A DNA stretch of 64,000 nucleotides from Zoogloea oleivorans (GTDB lineage: Bacteria; Pseudomonadota; Gammaproteobacteria; Burkholderiales; Rhodocyclaceae). The notes under the pieces are model-generated. The model saw nothing but the letters and a program-made list of their open reading frames with translations. It made no database searches and was not told the origin of the DNA. Both the position numbers and the translations under genes were made by a program. The DNA lies in the NCBI RefSeq assembly GCF_008107625.1, contig NZ_SDKK01000011.1:1-64000 (forward strand). Reading direction: 5' to 3'. Positions 46,674 to 53,049 of the stretch are shown in pieces (position 1 is the stretch's first letter; each line of letters begins with the position of its first letter).

Positions 46674-48064
46674 AACAGCCACTGAAGACTCCCTGCCAAT
46701 GTCCAATAGTTGAAACTCAAGCCAGCCTCGGTCGAATCCCGGTTCTCTCGCGTCAGGCTTGTCACCCAACGGGTATGTGCGGCCACCTGCCAGGTGGCGG
46801 CCACCGAAGTGAACAATCCCTGGTCCTTCCGCCGGGAAGCCAGCTGCGCACCAAAACCCGGATCGCCCCGATACTCGGCATCACGCCATTCCATACGTCC
46901 CTCGACGCGCAGCTTCGGCGAGTAATCCCACACCAGGCCGCCGCCCAGGCGCTTGGTCGCCACGTAGCTCGACACAAAATCCTGGGCCGGCTCCACGTCG
47001 TAGCGCAGCGTGCCGCTCAACTGCGTGCGCGGCGTAAGCTGCCACTCCAGCCCCAGCAAAGCGTTACGCCCGGAAAAATCATTCTGCGGATAACGCCCGT
47101 AACTGCGGCTGATCGTCCCCATCCGCAGCAGGCTGCGTGTGCCACTGCGCAGCGGCAGCGAAGCCTCCACAAAAACCTCTTCCTGCTCGAAACGCTTCTC
47201 GGCCAGCGAACCGGCCTCGGTCGGCAGGTTGGGGTATTGGCCGCGGGCCCGCCGGCGGGTGATCGCCACCACCGCGCCCGAGTCCGGCACGTAACGCAAA
47301 ACCGTATCCACGCCGGCAAAGTCGATCTCGTTGCTCGGCCGCGTGCCATCCGGATAGCGCCGCTTGCCCTGCGCCGCCTGCACGCCCACTTCCCAGCCCG
47401 GTGCCACACGGTAAAACGCACTGCCGGTGTTCTGGCGCGTCACTCCGAGGCTGCGCTGGCGGCTGCGGTAGTAGGCAAAGTCATCCAGCGCCTCGCGGTA
47501 CTCGGTACTCAGCTCGCCCTTCCAGCTGGGGCCGGCCGTCCACCGCCAGCGCCCGACGGCGCTGCTGGCGTTGTGATCCAGAAAATCGAAGGCCCCATAG
47601 CGGGCCAGGCTCAGGTCGTAATCGAGCGCCAGTTGCTGTCCCGCGTAAGACTTTTCCAGCCCCACACCCACACGAGTTGTGCTGAGCCAGTCGCCCATCT
47701 GCGCCAATCCCGCCGCCGTGGCCGCTGCCGCGCCGGAAAGACGAAACACATTGCTGTCGTAGCCCACCGTCTCGCTGACCCGGAACCGGCTGCCGATCCC
47801 CTTGCCCAGCGGCAGATCGAGAGGATCGCGGCCCCGGGCTTCTGCAGCGACCTCCGCCGACGCGGCACTGAGGGCACGGCTGGGTTCGAGTTGCAGCGCA
47901 TCGGGCTCATCGCTCTCAAAAACGGGGCCGGCACGCCGCGGTTCGCCGAGCAGGGTCGAAGTACGCAGGGCCGGCAGATCGCTGGCCAAAGCCGGCACGC
48001 CCGCCCCCAACAGCAACAGGACACCCCCCACACGAACGCTAAATTCGCCCAAATCGAAATCCAA
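46670..48064 (-). CDS. epsL: EpsL-type outer-membrane beta-barrel protein
   Basis: The 464-residue protein begins with a signal peptide (VLLLLGAGVPALA) and is built of alternating amphipathic strands (RFRVSETVGYDSNVFRLSG, RWRWTAGPSWKGELSTEYRE). It ends in an aromatic residue (SLQWLF), as outer-membrane barrels do. EpsL-like proteins accompany EpsE/EpsF/EpsG and probably form the exit pore. The start is uncertain; a TTG at 48062-48064 or a GTG further inside is possible. It is the first gene of the operon. Confidence 0.75.
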   Translation of the reverse strand: MDFDLGEFSVRVGGVLLLLGAGVPALASDLPALRTSTLLGEPRRAGPVFESDEPDALQLEPSRALSAASAEVAAEARGRDPLDLPLGKGIGSRFRVSETVGYDSNVFRLSGAAAATAAGLAQMGDWLSTTRVGVGLEKSYAGQQLALDYDLSLARYGAFDFLDHNASSAVGRWRWTAGPSWKGELSTEYREALDDFAYYRSRQRSLGVTRQNTGSAFYRVAPGWEVGVQAAQGKRRYPDGTRPSNEIDFAGVDTVLRYVPDSGAVVAITRRRARGQYPNLPTEAGSLAEKRFEQEEVFVEASLPLRSGTRSLLRMGTISRSYGRYPQNDFSGRNALLGLEWQLTPRTQLSGTLRYDVEPAQDFVSSYVATKRLGGGLVWDYSPKLRVEGRMEWRDAEYRGDPGFGAQLASRRKDQGLFTSVAATWQVAAHTRWVTSLTRENRDSTEAGLSFNYWTLAGSLQWLF

Positions 48065-48123
48065 AAACAGGAAGAGGACGCATCTTGAGTCAGTTTCGGG
48101 CGAAAAAAAGCCAACTCCTACTC

Positions 48124-48165
48124 AATTTGCAAAAACTTATCATCGACGTGTTTGAATTTGCAAAA
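48124..48165 (-). promoter_or_regulatory. Paired TTTGCAAA boxes upstream of the eps operon
   Basis: AATTTGCAAAA occurs at 48124-48134 and again at 48155-48165. Each contains the palindrome TTTGCAAA, and they are 31 bp apart, three helical turns. A weak sigma70 pair TTGCAA (48156-48161) with GATAAG 16 bp away overlaps them. They are good candidates for regulator binding. Confidence 0.45.
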
Positions 48166-48256
48166 GAGTTCACATTCCATGCGATTTTGACGAATTCACA
48201 CGCCCCTTTCCCCGCCTGGCAGCGTCAATTCCGCTCTGCGCAAGCGCACCAAATGC

Positions 48257-48283
48257 AAACAGCCCGCACGAGGCGGGCTGTTT
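48257..48283. terminator. Bidirectional rho-independent terminator
   Basis: AAACAGCCCGC-ACGAG-GCGGGCTGTTT forms a perfect 11-bp stem. It ends the leftward excisionase-like gene transcript before the eps promoter. Confidence 0.7.
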
Positions 48284-48322
48284 CATGAAACGCCGGGCTA
48301 AAGCCGGCAGGCTTGCCGGCAA

Positions 48323-48598
48323 TCAGGCTGCAATCAAGGCTTTACGGCTCTTGGCGGACAAGGCGCGCGGTGACTTGGCCGTCCCCGTCTTGACGCTTGC
48401 CGCGGCGCGTTTGGTCAAACCACTTGCCGCCCAGGCATCGTAGCCTTCCGCGTCAATCAGAATGCGGCCATCGGGCGCCTTCACCCAGACCTCCCCCTCC
48501 CGCCATACCTTGTCACGAATCTTCGCCCGGATGGCATGCTGCGTATAACCGGACTCCAGCGCGTGCTTGTCAATGGTGACGAATCGGACCATGTTCAA
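48323..48598 (-). CDS. Excisionase-like winged-helix protein
   Basis: The 91-residue protein reads FVTIDKHALESGYTQHAIRA then KIRDKVWREGEVWVKAPDGR, which resembles small phage excisionases (AlpA/Xis-like). It has an Ala/Lys-rich tail. It lies 12 bp downstream of a short-chain dehydrogenase gene on the same strand. It may belong to the older element remnant at 49.5-50.8 kb or act as a regulator. Confidence 0.6.
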   Translation of the reverse strand: MNMVRFVTIDKHALESGYTQHAIRAKIRDKVWREGEVWVKAPDGRILIDAEGYDAWAASGLTKRAAASVKTGTAKSPRALSAKSRKALIAA

Positions 48599-48610
48599 CC
48601 TTCCGGGAAA

Positions 48611-49405
48611 TCAGGTAATGCTCTCGACGATACCGCCTTCCACGCGCAGCGCCGCCCCCGTCGTGGCACTGGCCTGCGGTGAGGCTGCATAGACGCACAG
48701 ATTCGCCACCTCCTCCGGGCTGGCAAAGCGCCGGATCAAGGTAGACGGCCGGTTCTCCTTGAGGAACAGGGACTCCATTTCGCCCTGCGACACCCCGCGC
48801 TGCTCCGCCATCTTCGCAATGAAGGCCACTGCGCCTTCCGTGCGGGTCGGCCCCGGCAAGATCGAATTGACGGTGACCCCGGAACCCGCCAGCGCCTTCG
48901 CCAGCCCCCGCGACAGCCCTTGCAGTGCCGCCTTGCTGACACCGTAATGGACCATTTCCGCCGGGATGTTCAGCGCCGACTCGCTCGAGATGAACTGGAT
49001 CCGTCCCCAGCCCCGGGCCTGCATGGACCTGGCGTAATGGCGCGACAGGCGCACCCCGCTGAGCACGTTGACCTGGAAAACCTCCTCCCAGTCCGCATCC
49101 TCGATCTCGAAGAAATCCTTGACCCCATAGATACCGAGATTGTTGATCAGAATGTCAGCCTCCGGCTCGGCGGCAATCAACGCCTGACAACCGGCAGCAC
49201 CGGCGAGGTCGGCAACCACACCGCGGGCCAATGCGCCACCTTGGGTCCCCCGCAAAGTGGCCAGCGCCGCATCGACCTTGCCTTGCTCGCGACCACACAC
49301 AACGACCGCAGCCCCCGCATCCGCCAGGCCGCGGGCAATCGCCAGACCGATGCCGCCGGTCGACCCGGTCACGATGGCAGTTTTGCCGGAAAGATCGATG
49401 ATCAT
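48611..49405 (-). CDS. Short-chain dehydrogenase/reductase
   Basis: From the ATG at 49403-49405 the protein has 264 residues. It shows the classical SDR motifs: TGSTGGIGLA for NAD(P) binding near residue 10, INNLG instead of NNAG, SSES and the catalytic YxxxK in VHYGVSKAALQGLSRGL near residue 150. The substrate is unknown. Upstream is a palindrome-rich, AT-rich stretch that probably holds its promoter. Confidence 0.9.
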   Translation of the reverse strand: MIIDLSGKTAIVTGSTGGIGLAIARGLADAGAAVVVCGREQGKVDAALATLRGTQGGALARGVVADLAGAAGCQALIAAEPEADILINNLGIYGVKDFFEIEDADWEEVFQVNVLSGVRLSRHYARSMQARGWGRIQFISSESALNIPAEMVHYGVSKAALQGLSRGLAKALAGSGVTVNSILPGPTRTEGAVAFIAKMAEQRGVSQGEMESLFLKENRPSTLIRRFASPEEVANLCVYAASPQASATTGAALRVEGGIVESIT

Positions 49406-49520
49406 GCACAGACTCCTGTTGATTGAAGAAAATGGAAAGGCGCAGGGCACCGCCCCCAAGCATGATTATGCCGGCGCATCCATGTTCGGATGTCAGGCGT
49501 CATTCTTTCTTCCCCAATCG

Positions 49521-49680
49521 TAGATTTAATATGCCCGGAGCTGGATTAAATAATCCGGGTTGTAGATTAAAGGATGAATTTCGATATTAAATCCACGTCC
49601 ATCGTGGATCTTTCTCCGTCCTGAATCGATTAATCATCGGCAGAGATCGAAAAATCCACGATGGACGTGGAAAATTCGAT
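49521..49680. repeat. Palindrome-rich non-coding stretch
   Basis: The 49406-49846 gap holds no gene that I can support. Within it ATCCACG-TCCAT-CGTGGAT (49591-49609) is an inverted repeat, and an inverted copy ATCCACGATGGACGTGGA lies at 49654-49671, so the two also pair with each other across 44 bp. GGATTA-AA-TAATCC at 49543-49556 is nested between CCCGG and CCGGG. TAGATTTAAT and TAGATTAAA are repeated nearby. The composition is AT-rich compared with neighbours. This could be operators or a recombination or replication site. Confidence 0.6.
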
Positions 49681-49750
49681 GTCTGGCGGGGATATTTGGA
49701 TCGCGCAGGCTATTTAATCGACGGCGGGACGGTACCGCAGGATGCGGAAT

Positions 49751-49790
49751 CATACCCCCCAAAACCGAAAAACCCGCAGCAGCGGGCCCT
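49751..49790 (-). terminator. Terminator of the toxin-antitoxin operon
   Basis: CCCGC-AGCA-GCGGG forms a stem which, read leftward, is followed by TTTTTCGGTTTT. It lies 60 bp past the antitoxin stop. Its sequence is similar to the tRNA-Arg terminator copies at 50693 and 63773. Confidence 0.6.
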
Positions 49791-49846
49791 TCCGTGGCAT
49801 GACAAGACCAGCCGACGTGTCTTCGAGCTGGCGAGACATGCGACGC

Positions 49847-50206
49847 CTACGCCGCCCGCTTCAAGTGCATGTCCACGTGAATATCATCGAAGGGGCACAC
49901 CAACCCGCCGCGCTCGGTGCGTTCGATCAGCCCCAGTTCCACCAACACCCCGGCATCTTCATGAACGCGCTTCACATCCCGTTCAAGCCGGCGGGCAAGC
50001 TCTCGCACGGGCACTTCTCCGGCCCCTTGCAGGGCGTACAGCATCGCCCACCGCTTTTCGGTCAGGCGCGAGAAGAACGCAGCCGGCGTCTCGAAGTTAA
50101 GGGTTTCGCCCTGGTAGGCATCGGCGGCGAAGGCATCCCGTGCAGCAGCCCGCAGGGCGGACCGCCAATCAGGCTTGATCGTCACGGTCAATGTTCGCTT
50201 TTCCAT
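49847..50206 (-). CDS. HTH antitoxin-type protein of a TumE/TumA-like pair
   Basis: The 119-residue protein has a C-terminal winged helix (EVPVRELARRLERDVKRVHE then DAGVLVELGLIERTERGG), as in the putative DNA-binding proteins that accompany DUF6516/TumE toxins. The N-terminal half starts MEKRTLTVTIKPDWRSALRA. Its start lies inside the 3' end of the toxin gene (19-bp overlap), so the pair is coupled. It should bind the operator upstream of the toxin gene and neutralise the toxin. Confidence 0.75.
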   Translation of the reverse strand: MEKRTLTVTIKPDWRSALRAAARDAFAADAYQGETLNFETPAAFFSRLTEKRWAMLYALQGAGEVPVRELARRLERDVKRVHEDAGVLVELGLIERTERGGLVCPFDDIHVDMHLKRAA

Positions 50207-50475
50207 CGCTCTACCTCCTGAATGAAGTCATCGATCAGCCGGTCAACGTCCACGAAAGTGTAGGACTCTTCCTGGTCGCCAAAGTGCTTGTGATCGCCCT
50301 TGCCGCGCTCGTTGTCGAAGCCGACAACCCGCCGGCCGGACTCCACATAAACGAGGCGGTATTTGAAGCGATGGCCAGAAGGCGGGACCGGATCAGGCAC
50401 CCGCCAGACCACCATTTCAAGGCCGGTGCCATCGTCGGCAATATCCCGGAAGCGGGTAATCAGCTCGGCTTTCAT
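50188..50475 (-). CDS. TumE-family (DUF6516) toxin-like protein
   Basis: From the ATG at 50473-50475 the protein has 95 residues: MKAELITRFRDIADDGTGLE, VVWRVPDPVPPSGHRFKYRL, VGFDNERGKGDHKHFGDQE and YTFVDVDRLIDDFIQEVERW. The GKGDHKH and RVPxPVP motifs are typical of the TumE toxin family. Family members are toxin halves of type II toxin-antitoxin systems; biochemical action is not settled. The gene is first, the antitoxin second, and an echo of this gene's 5' end occurs at 52161-52200. Confidence 0.78.
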   Translation of the reverse strand: MKAELITRFRDIADDGTGLEMVVWRVPDPVPPSGHRFKYRLVYVESGRRVVGFDNERGKGDHKHFGDQEESYTFVDVDRLIDDFIQEVERWKSEH

Positions 50476-50511
50476 GTTGGCGACTATGCCAACGGCGCGA
50501 GGTGTTGTCAA
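50476..50511 (-). promoter_or_regulatory. Promoter and operator of the toxin-antitoxin pair
   Basis: Read leftward, TTGACA (50506-50511) and CATAGT (50483-50488) are 17 bp apart. The -10 region is embedded in the inverted repeat GTTGGC-GACTAT-GCCAAC (50476-50493), a likely operator. The start codon is only about 7 nt past the -10 box, so the mRNA would be leaderless or nearly so. Confidence 0.65.
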
Positions 50512-50524
50512 TGTCGCCAACGGA

Positions 50525-50637
50525 CAGCGGTAGGGCCTTTCTTCCCACTGTCCGGGGCGAGCCTCCACCCACTTCGGCCAGGACGCCACGCGCAGGCCGA
50601 AGGACGGGATGCCCTTGCGTTGCAGATACGGTCAAAA
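50525..50637 (-). pseudogene. Fragment of a primase gene from an earlier related element
   Basis: In a shifted frame the minus strand reads GIPSFGLRVASWPKWVEARP followed by GQWEERP, matching GVPSFGLRVGSWPKWEETRP in the intact primase-helicase (57493-60450). At DNA level about 90 bp align with 59969-60062 at roughly 80 percent identity by eye. The rest of the gene is missing. It shows that a second element of the same family once stood here. Confidence 0.8.
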
Positions 50638-50652
50638 ACACTGCAATGTGAC

Positions 50653-50774
50653 GGTATCGCCTGACGCACAACGATACGCCCCAAAAACAAAAAAGCCCGC
50701 AATCGCGGGCTTCTTCGTGTGCTCCTGATACTGCTTGATGCGGCCTGAAACAGTACCTTGGTCCCCCGACAGGA
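50653..50774. repeat. Left direct repeat: terminator copy plus att core (attL)
   Basis: This segment repeats 63733-63855 imperfectly. It includes the tRNA-type terminator AAGCCCGC-AATC-GCGGGCTT (50693-50712) and ends with TTGGTCCCCCGACAGGA (50758-50774), which matches the 3' end of tRNA-Arg(CCU) except for one missing C. It marks the left boundary of the integrated element, and because homology extends left of the core, also the remains of a previous insertion. Confidence 0.8.
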
Positions 50775-50880
50775 CTGCAATAAGGCTTCAAAATCCGCTT
50801 AAAATAAGGGATTGTTCAACAGACATGAACACAAATACCCCCATTTATACCCCCGCATCCTTCGAGACAGATGCCGAAGC

Positions 50881-51441
50881 TTAACTCTTCGAGCAAGCCC
50901 GCTTCACGCTCGCCGCCGAAATCCCGAAGCGCTCCGCCGTCGCCTTGATACTGGCGGAGTTTTCGCCACGCCAGGCCAACACGGCCGCGTCATCAATCGC
51001 CTTCGTCCTGCCCAGGCTCTTGCCCTCGGCCCTCGCCCGCTCCAGGCCGGCGAGCTGACGAACCTTGAGGTTTTCCCGTTCCAGCTCGGCAACCGCGGCC
51101 AGCATCGTCAGCATGAGCTTGCCGGCTGGTGTCGCCAGATCGAAGCCCTCACGCATTGAAACCACCGATACGCCCTTCGTCTTCAACGCCTCCACCGTGT
51201 TAAGTATGTCAATGGTGTTGCGCCCGAGTCGGTCAATCGCGGCAACCACCACCGTGTCACCCTCTCGCACGTAGGCGAGCAAGGCCGCCATGGCGGGACG
51301 CTGGGCAGCGGCAACCATCCCGGAGACCCCATCATCGGAAAACCACTTACCGACCGCATACCGGGCCGCGATGGTGCGGCGCTGGTTCTCGCAGGTCTGG
51401 TCATCGGTCGAGACGCGGGCGTAAGCAACGATGGAAGACAT
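50881..51441 (-). CDS. Small serine recombinase (resolvase/invertase family)
   Basis: The 186-residue protein begins MSSIVAYARVSTDDQTCENQ with the catalytic Ser in ARVSTDDQ. AAIDRLGRNTIDILNTVEAL carries the conserved Asp-Arg. The E-helix region is MLTMLAAVAELERENLKVRQ, and a C-terminal HTH follows (SIKATAERFGISAASVKRA). It has the size of Tn3-type resolvases and DNA invertases. It lies next to the left att site, and six short repeats upstream look like a res site. Role may be dimer resolution or inversion. Confidence 0.88.
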   Translation of the reverse strand: MSSIVAYARVSTDDQTCENQRRTIAARYAVGKWFSDDGVSGMVAAAQRPAMAALLAYVREGDTVVVAAIDRLGRNTIDILNTVEALKTKGVSVVSMREGFDLATPAGKLMLTMLAAVAELERENLKVRQLAGLERARAEGKSLGRTKAIDDAAVLAWRGENSASIKATAERFGISAASVKRACSKS

Positions 51442-51455
51442 GGCGGGCTTCTTTC

Positions 51456-51569
51456 TGGCTCAAAATGTATAGCTCAGATATTAACCTAGCTCAAATATCA
51501 AAACAACAGTTTTGAGCCATTCATTCAGCTCTGTTTTCGCATGGCTCAAAACCCCTACCTTTTGAGCTA
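51456..51569. repeat. Candidate res site: six TGGCTCAAAA-type repeats
   Basis: Repeats: TGGCTCAAAA at 51456-51465, TAGCTCAGAT at 51470-51479, TAGCTCAAAT at 51487-51496, the inverse TTTTGAGCCA at 51510-51519, TGGCTCAAAA at 51542-51551 and the inverse TTTTGAGCTA at 51560-51569. The last pair spans 28 bp, the size of a resolvase crossover subsite. They begin 15 bp upstream of the recombinase start. The following 51570-51833 stretch contains no gene that I can support. Confidence 0.6.
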
Positions 51570-51607
51570 TCGGCCAAAACGCGAAAATCAAGAAACGGCA
51601 GAAAGAA

Positions 51608-51623
51608 GTGCAGACGTATGCAC
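51608..51623. repeat. 16-bp palindrome, copy 1
   Basis: GTGCAGACGTATGCAC, one base off the perfect palindrome GTGCAGACGTCTGCAC. One of five copies in the element. Confidence 0.6.
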
Positions 51624-51833
51624 ACGCCGGCCAGCGGCCCGACGCAGCATCGCGAACAGATCGCCTCGAGCGGAACCAAGGCACCACACAGGCGAAGCCT
51701 TCGACCTGGTGCGCATCGGGACTGCCCGGCCGCCGGCCGGTCATCCTCGCCGGTCTTTCCGATACCAGAAGACAAAGCGCCGAGACTTGCCCGGCGCTGG
51801 TAATCATGGCGCCTGCATCAAGCAGGCCAGTCC

Positions 51834-52127
51834 CTACCCCTGCAACGCCTTCACGGCCGCCCGCGGGTCATGCTGGAAGATGCGCAACAGCGCACGGGCT
51901 GGGCCGGTCGGGCGGGTTCGGCGTTGCTCCCAGTTCTCGACGGTGCGGCGAGACACGCCAAGTAGTGCAGCAAGTTCCTTTTGGGTCACGGCGGCAGCCT
52001 CACGAATGGCGTGCACGTCAGGGTCCGCGACGGTCGTTACCCTCAAGCCGGGAACGTCCTCTCCGCGGACGTGGGCAACCATTTCCTTTACCCCGTGCAT
52101 GAGGGCGGCGAAGTCTTTTTCATTCAT
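51834..52127 (-). CDS. HigA/NadS-like HTH antitoxin
   Basis: From the ATG at 52125-52127 the protein has 97 residues, beginning MNEKDFAALMHGVKEMVAHV. The C-terminal HTH (AIREAAAVTQKELAALLGVS then RRTVENWEQRRTRPTGPARA) matches NadS/HigA-type antitoxins. No toxin gene is directly next to it. A piece resembling the 5' end of a TumE gene lies just upstream, so a partner may have been lost. Confidence 0.8.
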   Translation of the reverse strand: MNEKDFAALMHGVKEMVAHVRGEDVPGLRVTTVADPDVHAIREAAAVTQKELAALLGVSRRTVENWEQRRTRPTGPARALLRIFQHDPRAAVKALQG

Positions 52128-52160
52128 TGCGAAGCCCCCCTTCAATCAAAGGACGAAGTG

Positions 52161-52200
52161 ATCGTCGGCAATATTCAGGAAGCGGGTAATCAGGGCGGCT
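52161..52200 (-). pseudogene. Echo of the tumE 5' end
   Basis: About 40 bp match 50431-50470 closely (around 36-38 of 40 by eye). Read leftward it gives AALITRFLNIADD then a stop, against ELITRFRDIADDG in the intact toxin. Its own start codon is lost. It lies in the gap upstream of the NadS-like gene and overlaps the 3' end of the HTH gene 52190-52543. Confidence 0.65.
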
Positions 52201-52543
52201 TCAGGCCGCGTAAGGATTTCCGCATGTCATCCCGCTTCTGCTTGGTGAGCTTCTGAGCAAGCTCAAGCGCCTCTTCAAATGGCAGCTCGCCTCCTAGAGT
52301 CACAGTGCCCGGGCGCTTTGTTGTTTTACCGTATCGACATGTTACGGGCTCAATTCGCTTCAAGGTCTCGCTCAGAAATGCAACCAACGATGTGCCATCA
52401 ACCCGATGCAGGCGAGGTCCAATAACATGTACGGATAGCCTTCCTTGAGCGCACAGGCGAGCTATCGTCGATTTGCTTACCTGCAACTCTTCGGCTGCCT
52501 GCGCGTAGGTTAGAAGGGTGCGCTGCGTTGTCTTCACATTCAT
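52190..52543 (-). CDS. HTH excisionase-type DNA-binding protein 1
   Basis: The 117-residue protein has an N-terminal MerR/excisionase-type HTH (LLTYAQAAEELQVSKSTIAR) followed by RLSVHVIGPRLHRVDGTSL. A second protein with the same layout is encoded just upstream at 52597-52920, so the two are paralogues. Function may be excision control or transcription regulation. Confidence 0.7.
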   Translation of the reverse strand: MNVKTTQRTLLTYAQAAEELQVSKSTIARLCAQGRLSVHVIGPRLHRVDGTSLVAFLSETLKRIEPVTCRYGKTTKRPGTVTLGGELPFEEALELAQKLTKQKRDDMRKSLRGLKPP

Positions 52544-52596
52544 CGGTCAATCCTTCTGGCGATAGCGCCTTTTCATACGGGAGCATCAGGCCACAG

Positions 52597-52920
52597 TTAA
52601 TCGCCTGGCTTGCTCTTGGTGCTGAATCGCTCTTGCGCTTGTTTCAGCCTGTCAGCAAGAGGAAGTCCATTGCCAAGGGCTTCAGATCGCCGTTTTGTCA
52701 GCCTTCCTGCTTGCACCGACAAGACCGCAATTTGCTTGACGCTCTCCCGAAGGTAGGCGCCTAGAGATTTCGGGTCGATGCGGTGACAGCGAGGCGCCAG
52801 AACATGGACTTTGATCTTCCCCTCGGCGCAAAGGCGAACGATTGTGGACTTGCTGATACCCAGTTCTTTCGCCGCCTCGGAGTAGGTCAGCAGGCCAGAG
52901 AACTTCATACCGTCTGTCAT
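52597..52920 (-). CDS. HTH excisionase-type DNA-binding protein 2
   Basis: The 107-residue protein reads LLTYSEAAKELGISKSTIVR then KIKVHVLAPRCHRIDPKSLG, clearly a paralogue of the protein at 52190-52543 with about half the HTH residues identical. The upstream gap contains a 13-bp inverted repeat at 52971-53012 that could be its operator. Confidence 0.7.
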   Translation of the reverse strand: MTDGMKFSGLLTYSEAAKELGISKSTIVRLCAEGKIKVHVLAPRCHRIDPKSLGAYLRESVKQIAVLSVQAGRLTKRRSEALGNGLPLADRLKQAQERFSTKSKPGD

Positions 52921-52970
52921 TGGTGGTCACCCGAAATATCGATTATCTAGCCATGCCCCCCTACGGGGTC

Positions 52971-53012
52971 ACTGCCAAAACTGCCAAATTGAGAAAAGAC
53001 AGTTTTGGCAGT
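52971..53012. repeat. 13-bp inverted repeat with nested CTGCCAAA repeats
   Basis: ACTGCCAAAACTG (52971-52983) and CAGTTTTGGCAGT (53000-53012) are perfect inverse copies separated by 16 bp. CTGCCAAA occurs twice in tandem in the left arm, so there are three CTGCCAAA-type boxes. It lies between the DUF3987 gene stop and the HTH gene start, without a T run. Operator or attenuator-like hairpin. Confidence 0.6.
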
Positions 53013-53049
53013 ACGGCCCGAGGGGTGCATGGGCGGAAATTCTCCCCAC

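Noticed and set aside
48065-48190. Sigma54 promoter before the eps operon
   Set aside because: TGG and TTGC elements occur but the GG-N10-GC spacing is not met.
50417-50791. 124-codon minus-strand frame next to the left att site
   Set aside because: It mixes the primase fragment in the wrong frame with the terminator repeat and the toxin gene start; it is not a gene.
51541-52161. Plus-strand frame of 206 codons
   Set aside because: It lies over the res-like repeats and the antisense of the NadS-like gene and has no coding features.
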